Part shown: positions 46,262 to 54,364 of the stretch, piece after piece
How positions within the stretch are numbered: the first letter of the stretch is position 1
Layout of the letters: each line of letters starts with the position of its first letter
Source: Acidobacteriota bacterium
GTDB lineage: Bacteria; Acidobacteriota; Blastocatellia; UBA7656
Reading direction: 5' to 3'
Assembly: GCA_040754075.1 (NCBI GenBank)
Contig: JBFMDH010000001.1
Coordinates: forward strand, 102,262 to 166,261
DNA: 64,000 nt
Position numbers and translations under genes: made by a program
The notes under the pieces: model-generated
What the model was told of the DNA's origin: nothing
Databases searched by the model: none
What the model saw: only the letters and a program-made list of their open reading frames with translations

Positions 46262-49259
46262 GATTTATATTCGGTATTTCCAGAATAATCGTAATCGTCG
46301 TGCCTGCGCCGGGAACCGCTTGAATCGCCTCTTTGCCGCCGAGCAACCGCACACGTTCAGCGATACCGTGCAATCCGAATCCCCGATTTTTATCATTTAA
46401 AATTTGATTGAGGTCGAACCCTTTCCCGTTATCGCGTATCTCGACGAGCAACTGCTGTGAATCTCTGCGAATGAAAAATTCTGCGGCGGTTGCCTGCGAA
46501 TGTTTGACGATGTTATTGGCGCACTCTTGAATCACCCGATAAAGGTTGATTTCCGATTCGCTCGAAAATAGCCCGTCAATCGGGTCAATTTCAATCAGCA
46601 AACGAATGCCGGAGGCTTCGGCTATGCGTTCGAGCATTGAACTCAAGGCTTCCGTCAAACCCATTTCATCCAGATGATAAGGGCGCAGGTTGTAAGCGAT
46701 TTCGCGTACCTCTTCAATCGAATGCGAAACCGTCGTGGCAACTTCTTCGAGCGGCTCACGGGCGCGACTGTCGGGTTCGAGAAATCGTTTTGCCATAGTC
46801 ACCCAGTTTTTGATCACCAGCAGATTTTGCCCCAGACTATCGTGCAATTCTGCGGCAATGCGTTTGCGCTCCTGCTCCTGCGAAGCAATCAACTGTCGCG
46901 AAAACTCTTCCTGCGCGACTTTAGCGCGGGTTAATTGCCGGACGCGAATTTGGTAAGCCAGAGTGCCAAGCCCCAGAAACGCCAAAGCGATTAATCCGAT
47001 AAACCACCAGGTGCGATAAAACGGCGGCAGCACCACGATGCGCAGACTTTTGCCCTGCGTATTCCAAACGCCTTCGCCGTTATCTGCGATGACTTTGAAG
47101 GTATATTCGCCGGGCGGCAGGTGCGGATAGTAAGCCGTGCGGCGATTCCCGACTTCTACCCATTCACTGTTCAAGCCCATCAACATATATTTGAAGCGAA
47201 TCTGTTGCGGACGGCTCCAACTGAGTCCGCTATATTGAATTTCGAGGTTCTCCTGACCGGGACGAATTTCAATGGTTTGACGGTTATTTAAAATTGCGCC
47301 ATCCAGACTGACCTGTTCGATTGCCAGAAGCGGTGGCGCGGTGTTGCGGCTTTGCGGGTCGATTTTTACAAGCCCTCTGGTAGTGGGAAACCACAAATTG
47401 CCATCGCGGGTTTTCCAGCCCGCGGGGCTTGCGCTGTTGCATTCGCGACTGAGCATCCCGTCGGTGATGCCGTACACGAACGAAGTGACCGAACCAATAC
47501 GACCATCGGCAAACTCATTCAATTCTTTCAAACTGACGCGATAGATTCCTTTGTTGCAACTCACCCAGAGATTTGCCGAATCGTCATCGGTATCGGGCAA
47601 TATTTGAAAGGCGACATTGTCATATAAACCGTCTTTGGCGGTAACGTTGGAAAATTTCCCATCTCGAAAGCGACTCAATCCGCCATCGACCATGCCAATC
47701 CATAAATTGTTTTGCGGGTCTTCAAAAAATGAAACGACGAAATTATTTGCCAGTCCATCACGAGTGGTGAAGGAATCAAATTTTCCATCCTTCAATCTGC
47801 ACAAGCCGCCGTGTTGCGTGCCAATCCATAAATTACCGGCGCGGTCTTCATACAACGTTCTGACAAAATTATCGGGCAAGCCGTTTGCCGTTGAATAATG
47901 GGTGAAGCGCCCATCGCGAAATAGATTCAGCCCATAGCCGTGCGTGCCTGCCCATAGATTGCCTGCGTGGTCTTCGAGAACTGCGGAAACATGGTCACTT
48001 GACAGCCCATCTTTGGTTGTCCAGTTGGTGAAGCGACTGTTGTCAAATCTGGTTAATCCACCGCCGTTTGTGCCAATCCACAAATTGCCGAAATGGTCTT
48101 CGCAAATTGACCGGACGTGTTTGGCGGGGAATCCGTCGCGGGTGGTGAAGGTGGTAAATTTCCCATCGTTGAAGCGGCTCAAACTCGAAGTGGTTCCAAC
48201 CCAGAGGTCACCGGCTTTGCTTTGATAAATCGCCGAGATGAAATCGGGATTCAAGCCGTCCTGCGCGGTAAAGACCTGAAAGCGTCCGGTTTTCAATTGA
48301 CAGAGTCCGCCATCGGTTCCAACCCAGAAATCGCCTTCGACATCTTCAAAAATTGCGACCACGCGGTCGCCCGGCAAACCTTCGCGGGTTGTATAACGCG
48401 AAAGCGTTTCATCTTTGAAGCGAAACAACCCGCTGCCAATGGTGCCAATCCACAATGCGCCTTCGCGGTCTGCATACAGCGTATAAATGTTTGTGTGTCT
48501 GAGCGCGTCAGCTTTGGCAGGTTGAATGAAACGGGTTTCCTGCCAGCGGCAAAGCCCCGTGTTGGTGCCGACCCACAGTTGATTTTTTTTATCGAAGCAA
48601 AGCGTATTGACGCCATTATCCGGCAATCCTTCACGCTTGGTGTACACCGTGAATTTACCCGCATTGAATCGCGCCAATCCATTTGCTGTACCAATCCAGA
48701 GATTGCCGTCTTTATCCTGCGCCATTATCGAAACCGCATCATCCGGCAGCCCATCGCGTTTTGCATAAGTTGTAAAGCGGTTATCTTTGAACCGGCACAC
48801 GCCGCCAAGGGTCGCTACCCAGATGCCGCCTTCCGGGTCTTCCAATAATGTTTTGGTCGTATTATTCGGCAGCCCGTCCTCTAGGGTGTACTGCGTGAAT
48901 TGCCCGTTGCTGTAACGCACAAGACCGCCGCCATCGCACCCAAGCCAGAGATTGCCGTCGCGGTCTTCGAGCAACGCGGTGATGTAGCTTCCTTTGATGG
49001 CGCTGGTGTTGCCGTTATCAAAAATCGTGAAATGCGCGCCATCAAAACGCGCAGCCCCTGCCAGGGTTCCCAACCATAAATAACCATCGCGGGTTCGGGT
49101 GATTGCCTGTACGGTGTTTTGCGGCAAGCCGTGTTGTTCGAGCCAGACAAACTGCTGATATTTACCGAAGACTTTATGGTGATTGAGCGTCTGCGCAGGC
49201 GCGGCACATGCCAATAGCCCAAGCCATACGCAGGCAATTAACCCTCTCTTAAAATCCAT
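46230..49259 (-). CDS. Two-component regulator-propeller histidine kinase
   Basis: This is a 1009-residue protein; GAAGAGGTG precedes the ATG and a signal sequence follows (GLIACVWLGLLACAAPA). About a dozen Reg_prop repeats (AITRTRDGYLWLGTLAGAARFDG; ALLEDRDGNLWLGCDGGGLVRY) form the periplasmic sensor, followed by a Y_Y_Y domain (about 640-730) and one transmembrane helix (WWFIGLIALAFLGLGTLAYQI). The cytoplasmic part is a HisKA_3/HATPase kinase with phospho-His806 in AELHDSLGQ, N-box CANNIVKHS, and DNGKGF and GFGLHGI motifs. This is the usual partner type for LuxR regulators. Reg_prop sensors in Bacteroidetes often bind oligosaccharides; the ligand here is unknown. Confidence 0.92.
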   Translation of the reverse strand: MDFKRGLIACVWLGLLACAAPAQTLNHHKVFGKYQQFVWLEQHGLPQNTVQAITRTRDGYLWLGTLAGAARFDGAHFTIFDNGNTSAIKGSYITALLEDRDGNLWLGCDGGGLVRYSNGQFTQYTLEDGLPNNTTKTLLEDPEGGIWVATLGGVCRFKDNRFTTYAKRDGLPDDAVSIMAQDKDGNLWIGTANGLARFNAGKFTVYTKREGLPDNGVNTLCFDKKNQLWVGTNTGLCRWQETRFIQPAKADALRHTNIYTLYADREGALWIGTIGSGLFRFKDETLSRYTTREGLPGDRVVAIFEDVEGDFWVGTDGGLCQLKTGRFQVFTAQDGLNPDFISAIYQSKAGDLWVGTTSSLSRFNDGKFTTFTTRDGFPAKHVRSICEDHFGNLWIGTNGGGLTRFDNSRFTNWTTKDGLSSDHVSAVLEDHAGNLWAGTHGYGLNLFRDGRFTHYSTANGLPDNFVRTLYEDRAGNLWIGTQHGGLCRLKDGKFDSFTTRDGLANNFVVSFFEDPQNNLWIGMVDGGLSRFRDGKFSNVTAKDGLYDNVAFQILPDTDDDSANLWVSCNKGIYRVSLKELNEFADGRIGSVTSFVYGITDGMLSRECNSASPAGWKTRDGNLWFPTTRGLVKIDPQSRNTAPPLLAIEQVSLDGAILNNRQTIEIRPGQENLEIQYSGLSWSRPQQIRFKYMLMGLNSEWVEVGNRRTAYYPHLPPGEYTFKVIADNGEGVWNTQGKSLRIVVLPPFYRTWWFIGLIALAFLGLGTLAYQIRVRQLTRAKVAQEEFSRQLIASQEQERKRIAAELHDSLGQNLLVIKNWVTMAKRFLEPDSRAREPLEEVATTVSHSIEEVREIAYNLRPYHLDEMGLTEALSSMLERIAEASGIRLLIEIDPIDGLFSSESEINLYRVIQECANNIVKHSQATAAEFFIRRDSQQLLVEIRDNGKGFDLNQILNDKNRGFGLHGIAERVRLLGGKEAIQAVPGAGTTITIILEIPNINHEQHPNHLNS

Positions 49260-49582
49260 TCAACACCTCTTCATTAAAAAAGGGTGAAGGACGAAGGGCA
49301 GGTTGAAGGTCACAAGTTAAGCAGGTGTGCGATGCGCAACATCGGCATTGTCGGAGCGCAAAGATTTGCAATATGAAAGCGCCATAAAAAGCGGAAAGCG
49401 CACGACGAGTGATTAGCCAACCCGAAAACGCTTGCCGGTCTTGTCGATTCATAAGGAAAATGATGAAGGAATGCCCTTATTTTATCGCTCATTTCATTCA
49501 GCTTGTGCAAGGTGGAAAATTGATTCTCTGAGGCGGTTATCTTTTCAGGCTTTCGCGACTGATGAAAAATATCGACTGATGA
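49260..49582. other. Upstream region of the sensor-kinase operon
   Basis: This 323-base region lies between the start of the kinase gene and the stop of the next minus-strand gene. It should hold the promoter of the kinase/regulator operon. I see no gene, clear terminator or long repeat. Confidence 0.4.
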
Positions 49583-50101
49583 TTAGCGGTTGGTTTTTCG
49601 CCTGGCAATAGTTTCCAGCCATTTTGCAACTTTGATGAATGCTTCCGGTCGCGGCTTGGCTTCGGGAAAACTTTGATAAGTGACTTCGTGTTGCACTTCG
49701 CCGAGTTTGACTCGGATGGTTTCCGGGTAAAACCGCTGTCCCTGCGGTGCGCCGCCGTAAGTTTTTTCAAGCAGCAGAAATTCCGATTGATTGATGAGAT
49801 TTGTGAGTGCGGTGAGGTCTTTTTTGGTCAGTTTGGTTTCTTTGGTGACCAAATCTTTTTCCGTCCAGCAGGGACGTTGCTCAATCCAGTTTTGGCATTT
49901 TTTATCGGCGTCTTTGAAAGTCGTTACTTTGAGTTTTAACCCGTCAATTTCGATCAACCGGTAAACGGTTTCTGCCGAATAGAAATAACGCGCCTGAACA
50001 TCGGTGTGTTGCTTTTGGATGGGCTTGGTTGCAGCAAGGATGAATGAGGAAAACAGAGCAAAAGTTATTATCGTGAAGAAAACCAAACGCGCTTTATTCA
50101 T
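49583..50101 (-). CDS. Small secreted protein of unknown function
   Basis: This encodes about 172 residues. ATG 50101 is favoured over ATG 50104 because AAAGGAG is better spaced; the frame further upstream lacks a signal peptide. The signal is MNKARLVFFTIITFALFSSFILA. The mature part contains RLIEIDGLKLKVTTFKDADKKCQNWIEQRPCWTEKDL with two Cys, and ends with a basic tail (ARRKTNR). I recognise no family. No partner gene is evident; the DUF2911 gene upstream has its own terminator. Confidence 0.65.
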   Translation of the reverse strand: MNKARLVFFTIITFALFSSFILAATKPIQKQHTDVQARYFYSAETVYRLIEIDGLKLKVTTFKDADKKCQNWIEQRPCWTEKDLVTKETKLTKKDLTALTNLINQSEFLLLEKTYGGAPQGQRFYPETIRVKLGEVQHEVTYQSFPEAKPRPEAFIKVAKWLETIARRKTNR

Positions 50102-50174
50102 CATGGCTCCTTTCAAACTCACCAATGAAGATGTTCGAGCAATTGCCATTGGTTGCCGTGAATCATTGGTTATG

Positions 50175-50202
50175 AAAAAAGGCTACCACGAGGGATAGCC
50201 TT
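50175..50202 (-). terminator. Intrinsic terminator of the DUF2911 gene
   Basis: On the minus strand AAGGCTA and TAGCCTT pair across a 10-base loop and are followed by a run of T. It lies 30-60 bases beyond the stop of the gene at 50234. Confidence 0.75.
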
Positions 50203-50233
50203 CACAGCGTTCAAGAACAGCTTTATTAAAAAA

Positions 50234-50746
50234 TTATTTCACTCCGATGTCGCCGCTTAACACCATCGTTCCCCATTGAATACTGACGTTCGCTTTACCT
50301 TTGTTATCCGCAAGCGCGATGGTAAAGAGTTCAACCGAACTTCCACCGGCTGATTGTTTCAACGGCAATTCAGCAACATAGCCCTCTTTTTGCACCGGTA
50401 GTCCCCAGATGCCGGTCTTGGGATGAAAGCAGAGATGCCACTCGCTGTCGCTTACTTTTTTAGCCCACAATGAATATTTGCCGGGCGCAACTTTGGTTCC
50501 CGCAACCTCGAGTTCGGCGGTGGTTTCAATTTGTGTCGCCTGATTTTTGCCGAGTCGCCAGACGGTTCCGACCGGTGCCAGCGATAACAGGTCGCGTCCT
50601 TTGAGTTCCGGGCGACCGTAATCGATGGAAATGGTTTTGCCTTTGATAGCGACTTCGGCTTTGCCACGGTCATTGCCGCCTTGCGCGCAAGCGGCAATCG
50701 CCAAACACAATATCGCAATCAATGAAAAGATTTTGTTCAATCGCAT
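50234..50746 (-). CDS. DUF2911 family secreted protein
   Basis: This is a 170-residue protein with a signal peptide (KIFSLIAILCLAIAACA); the Cys at about 20 could make it a lipoprotein. The DUF2911 pattern is clear: ISIDYGRPELKGRDLLSLAPVGTVWRLGKNQATQIET, then KVAPGKYSLWAKKVSDSEWHLCFHPKTGIWG and a late VSIQWGTMVLSGDI. The domain is known in Bacteroidetes and Acidobacteria but has no proven activity. It probably resides in the periplasm or on the outer membrane. A terminator follows, so it appears monocistronic. Confidence 0.8.
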   Translation of the reverse strand: MRLNKIFSLIAILCLAIAACAQGGNDRGKAEVAIKGKTISIDYGRPELKGRDLLSLAPVGTVWRLGKNQATQIETTAELEVAGTKVAPGKYSLWAKKVSDSEWHLCFHPKTGIWGLPVQKEGYVAELPLKQSAGGSSVELFTIALADNKGKANVSIQWGTMVLSGDIGVK

Positions 50747-50854
50747 GCTTTTTGATTCCTCCGAAAATTTGAGTTGTAGTCCGTTAGGTAAAATACTATC
50801 CGCGTGAGTTTATTCCCACAAGCAATTGACAAATTTTTACAAAAGGTTCGGCTT

Positions 50855-51009
50855 TTAATCTATATCGCGAGGCTCTGTCAGAAGTTTGATGCCGTTCAAA
50901 ATCTGTTCTATACGTTTTGGCGAAAGGTTGCCGATATATTCATCCAAAAGCGATTTATCCAGCGTCAGAATTTGAGAAACGATGGCTTCGCATTTGGCGA
51001 AGTTGTAAT
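50855..51009 (-). pseudogene. Remnant of a MazF-like toxin gene (C-terminal part)
   Basis: On the minus strand a short frame gives NFAKCEAIVSQILTLDKSL and LLDEYIGNLSPKRIEQILNG, which resembles the last third of MazF/PemK toxins (a Q..TLDK...IG.LS core). No N-terminal MazF half precedes it; instead the antitoxin gene overlaps it in another frame. The toxin therefore looks deleted at its front and is surely inactive. The assignment rests on motif resemblance only. Confidence 0.5.
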
Positions 51010-51206
51010 GGTTCCGATTCATCGGCATCGCCTTCATACGCGGCATTGATTTTTTCGAGCAGTTTTCGGTTTTGATAGCGTTGGATGAATTCTTCCAGAG
51101 CCATCAGCAACAAACGGCTGCGCGATACTTTCATCTCCCGCGCCGTCGCTTCCACTTGTTCCAATAGCGATTTTTTTAGCGACAAATCCGCTTTGATGGT
51201 TGCCAT
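50955..51206 (-). CDS. Ribbon-helix-helix (MazE-like) antitoxin, C-terminus probably lost
   Basis: This is an 83-residue protein; AGAGGA lies nine bases before the ATG. It has a ribbon-helix-helix style N-terminus (LSLKKSLLEQVEATAREMKVSRSRLLLMALEEFIQR) followed by LLEKINAAYEGDADESE, the usual antitoxin tail start. From about residue 66 the frame runs into DNA that reads as MazF in another frame, so its toxin-binding tail seems to have been removed by the same deletion. It may survive as an orphan DNA-binding protein. Confidence 0.55.
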   Translation of the reverse strand: MATIKADLSLKKSLLEQVEATAREMKVSRSRLLLMALEEFIQRYQNRKLLEKINAAYEGDADESEPLQLRQMRSHRFSNSDAG

Positions 51207-51261
51207 AATTTAAATCCTCTCAGCGTAACTATACACCACCGGTTGAGATGAATTAAATCAT

Positions 51262-53250
51262 CTATTTCGGCACGTCGAGCGCCGGATTCTTTACGAAAAA
51301 ACCGCTCGGCATCAATTTGAATGTGGCTTTGTGAACCGTCATCACCGGCCACTCTTCCGGTCGCGGAATGTGGGTGACGCCAAGCGTGTACCACACCACC
51401 AAATCCCGGTTTTCAAGCGGGCGATTGGCTTTTGTCCATTTCGGTAACCCTTCGCCGCCTTTGCTCTGATTGATGTAATACCCGGCGGCATAGAGTTCAT
51501 CCTTGGCATAAGCCGTTGCCCATAGATGGGCATTCATAAAGCCCGCGCGTTTTCTCACCGACGAAGTCGACGCCGCATAGGGAAGGGAGTTTTCCCCAGG
51601 AAAAAGCAGGTAACCGGTCGGCTCGCCAAGCGTGTTTTTATTCGAGGGATTGATGATTTTCCATTTGCGACTATTGGCTAAACTCATCTGTCGTTGCGCC
51701 TGCAACTCGGTGCGCAGCAGCGTTTCCTGCATGGTAAAGGCATTATTGTAAGGATTATTTTTCCCGGCGGGGCTTGCCTGGGTGTTCATTTCAACGATGC
51801 TGTTTTCGGTGCCATCGACATCGAAATCCAGACGGAAATTGAAAAAGTGTTGATGATGAACCGCTTCAACCTGCGGCGCAACTTTGTGCCCGTTGGTGAA
51901 ATGATGTCCGTTGTTTTCGTCTTCGGCAATGCCACGCGCCGCCATAATTCCTGTGAGTTGCACTTCCATTTCCAGCACGCCATCCTGATGAAAAACCCAG
52001 TTGAATCCATATTCGTAATTGCCGACATTGGCAAACCACGAAATCACCAACTGCCGCGCCCGACGCGATTCGTTATGCACAAACGGCAAGGTCGTATAAT
52101 CGACATGTTTCCAGAGCACGCCGCCATCGCGTTCATAAAGCGCCACGGCGCGAGGCAGCGGAACCGCCGCGCCGTTATCTTGCGCAAAGACCGCGTTGAA
52201 TAACGTGGCATTGTCCGGGTAATCGGTTTTCGCTTCAAGCGATAATGCCAGACGTCCGATGCCATATTCGCCTTCATCCACAGCGTTGCGGAAAAACCAA
52301 CCGGCGCGCGCATCGCCATAAGGCACGACCATTTCCGAAAGCCCGGCGCGATAAAGAATCGGACGCGCTTTGCCCTGGTCTTCGTAACCGACTGTGTAAA
52401 GCACCAACCCTTCGCGCGGGTGCATCCCGTAACGAAAGCGCCATTTCTGCCAGCGCACTTCGTTGCCGTTTACCTGAAAACTTGCGCCTTCGGGTTGCAC
52501 GATGGTTAAAGGCTTGGGGGCTTCGCGAAGTTTGCCGACGGCTTTCATATCCATCTCGCCGGTCTCTTTCGGCACCGGAACGACGCCCGCATCAACTAAA
52601 CGATAAACTTTTTTAGTATTCAAATTGACATAAGCGATGACGCCTTCGATGGGGCGCGCATAGGCATTTTTGGTTCCGGCGTTGTAATAAGAGATGGCGC
52701 GGGCGACGCGCGCATCTTGCGCTTCATCGGTTCCAAAAAAACCTGCCGACCAGGCATCAATCTGCACGTTTTTAAAATCCGAAATGCCGCGCTTGCGCAT
52801 TGCCGCCTGCCACTCAGGGTCGTTGCGAACGATTTCCTGAGTCAATAGAAAATCTTCGACCAGAAACATCGGTTGCACGCCCGGAACTTCCTTCCACGAC
52901 GCCAGCGATTTTTTATTGAGGTCAACGATGGCTTCAAAAGTTTTATTCGGCGCGCGTTCATAAATGACCACGAAGGCTTCGCGTCTGAACTGATCGCCTG
53001 CTTTAAAATTGAGGACTTCGGATTTTGGCGGTTCGTTCAACACAATGGTTGAATAGCGACTGTCATTTGTCACTTTTCCCGCGGCTTTCAAGACTTCAAC
53101 GGTCGCAGCAATCTCTTCACGGCTGAGCGGGTCAAGCGGATGAGTTGGATAATCTATAGCAAGCGCAGAGATTCCCAGTAACCCAAGCCAGAGAAGATAC
53201 AACACAGGTTTCAAGCGTTGGGGAAGGGAAGGAATGTTTTTATTGTTCAT
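51262..53250 (-). CDS. Copper amine oxidase (topaquinone-dependent)
   Basis: This encodes about 662 residues from ATG 53250. The front has a signal or anchor helix (VLYLLWLGLLGISALA). Small N-terminal domains lead to the large catalytic beta-sandwich. Key residues all seem present: catalytic base Asp325 (AVDEGEYGIG), topaquinone precursor Tyr412 in VGNYEYGFNW, copper ligands His466 and His468 (HHQHFFNFRLDFDVDG) and His627 (THIPRPEEW). The enzyme oxidises primary amines to aldehydes, producing ammonia and hydrogen peroxide, outside the cytoplasm. Preferred amine unknown. The gene stands alone between the MazEF remnant and a long upstream intergenic region. Confidence 0.93.
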   Translation of the reverse strand: MNNKNIPSLPQRLKPVLYLLWLGLLGISALAIDYPTHPLDPLSREEIAATVEVLKAAGKVTNDSRYSTIVLNEPPKSEVLNFKAGDQFRREAFVVIYERAPNKTFEAIVDLNKKSLASWKEVPGVQPMFLVEDFLLTQEIVRNDPEWQAAMRKRGISDFKNVQIDAWSAGFFGTDEAQDARVARAISYYNAGTKNAYARPIEGVIAYVNLNTKKVYRLVDAGVVPVPKETGEMDMKAVGKLREAPKPLTIVQPEGASFQVNGNEVRWQKWRFRYGMHPREGLVLYTVGYEDQGKARPILYRAGLSEMVVPYGDARAGWFFRNAVDEGEYGIGRLALSLEAKTDYPDNATLFNAVFAQDNGAAVPLPRAVALYERDGGVLWKHVDYTTLPFVHNESRRARQLVISWFANVGNYEYGFNWVFHQDGVLEMEVQLTGIMAARGIAEDENNGHHFTNGHKVAPQVEAVHHQHFFNFRLDFDVDGTENSIVEMNTQASPAGKNNPYNNAFTMQETLLRTELQAQRQMSLANSRKWKIINPSNKNTLGEPTGYLLFPGENSLPYAASTSSVRKRAGFMNAHLWATAYAKDELYAAGYYINQSKGGEGLPKWTKANRPLENRDLVVWYTLGVTHIPRPEEWPVMTVHKATFKLMPSGFFVKNPALDVPK

Positions 53251-53256
53251 ATTCAA

Positions 53257-53730
53257 TCCATTCAGGTTTTTCAGGTAATTTGATTGTTAACCTCACGACC
53301 ATACAGGTTCAGTTTTTTGTGCGTCAGGCTCATTACCGAACCTTGAGAAATCAGCAGCCATTTCATCTTGGTCGCCAGGTTTCACTGCCTGGCGCTCTCT
53401 TGAAATCGAGAACGCTTGCGATTCTTACAAATTAATCCAAAGGCAAAAGGGTTATACAATTGACAGTAGATTTTGGAGAATATACTATGTGGCGGTATGA
53501 TTTCCACCTGTTAATCAAATTAACGTTTAATATAGGTTATTTTTAAAATTTTGCCCGATTCGCTAGCTTCCGAAGAGGAGTTGTGTCTAAGAAAAGTTGT
53601 CCGTTGCAGTCTGTAGCCCTCACTAAAATCGTGTGGCAATCAGCGTTTCACCGACAAATCTGGTCGCCCACAATCAAAATGTTCTCAAGTCGGATCAATC
53701 CAACAATTTTCTATGAAGAGGAGAAGAGCA
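53257..53730. other. Upstream intergenic region with small hairpin
   Basis: No gene is supported here. Bases 53373-53379 (CGCCAGG) and 53388-53394 form a 7-bp hairpin with an 8-base loop. From about 53460 to 53570 the DNA is notably AT-rich and may hold the promoters of the divergent amine oxidase and CLQDDSN genes. Confidence 0.45.
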
Positions 53731-54222
53731 ATGAGCAAAGTGATAAAAAAAGTAAAACAAGGCGGTATGATGAGTTTGGAAATCGTGCTTGGATGTTTTC
53801 TGGTATGGATAGTGATAGCTGCCTGGCAAGCTTCACCCACACAGAGCGCTTCGGTTAAAGCTGCCAATGCCGCCGGTAATTTGTTGGCAATTTCAGGCAC
53901 GAGTCCTTCCCCATCCTTTCAGATGGTTTGCCTTCAGGATGATTCTAATGGCAATACCATCTCCATAGATACAACGACAGGGTTCTATTGTTTCAGCGGG
54001 GATAACTTTTCCCTGCAAGGAACCGGGAGCGTCACGATAAAAGGTTCAACGCTGACCCTTCAACATTTTACTTCTAATCGCCGGGTATTGGCTTATTACG
54101 ACGACACTCAGAAAAGAGGCAGTGCTTCGGCGCAATCCGGCCCCGCCACAATCGTACGTACCATCGCTTCCAGAAATACCACGAATGATGTTTGTAGCGG
54201 TTGTGCAAGTGTCGAGAAGTAG
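53731..54222 (+). CDS. Small secreted protein carrying a CLQDDSN domain
   Basis: This encodes about 163 residues. ATG 53731 is chosen because GAGGAG stands seven bases upstream; the ATG at 53713 overlaps that site. The N-terminus has a membrane-spanning or signal helix (SLEIVLGCFLVWIVIAAW). From Cys67 onward it matches the C-terminal domain of the giant protein at 39239: CLQDDSN, TTGFYCF, a G.G....G..L.L.H core, DRR- or NRR-type turn, RGSAS, and a late NTTNDVC. Here the domain makes up nearly the whole exported protein. Function unknown. Confidence 0.75.
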   Translation: MSKVIKKVKQGGMMSLEIVLGCFLVWIVIAAWQASPTQSASVKAANAAGNLLAISGTSPSPSFQMVCLQDDSNGNTISIDTTTGFYCFSGDNFSLQGTGSVTIKGSTLTLQHFTSNRRVLAYYDDTQKRGSASAQSGPATIVRTIASRNTTNDVCSGCASVEK

Positions 54223-54364
54223 TCAGTGAGATGATGTCAACGGCAAGTTAAGGCGCGGGCGACAAAGGGTTAGCAAATTATCGCCAGCCGTTCCCGCGCC
54301 GTTGTCAGAGCCAACAGTTTAATCGGTTGCCAGACCTGCTTATCCAGAATCTGGCAGCCGGTTT

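Noticed and set aside
48117..48848. Open frame of about 243 codons opposite the propeller kinase gene
   Set aside because: It is a shadow of the periodic Reg_prop repeats; no start signals or homology are visible.
53583..53858. Possible 91-residue gene overlapping the start of the CLQDDSN protein gene
   Set aside because: It has no clear signal or family and overlaps a better supported frame having a good ribosome-binding site.
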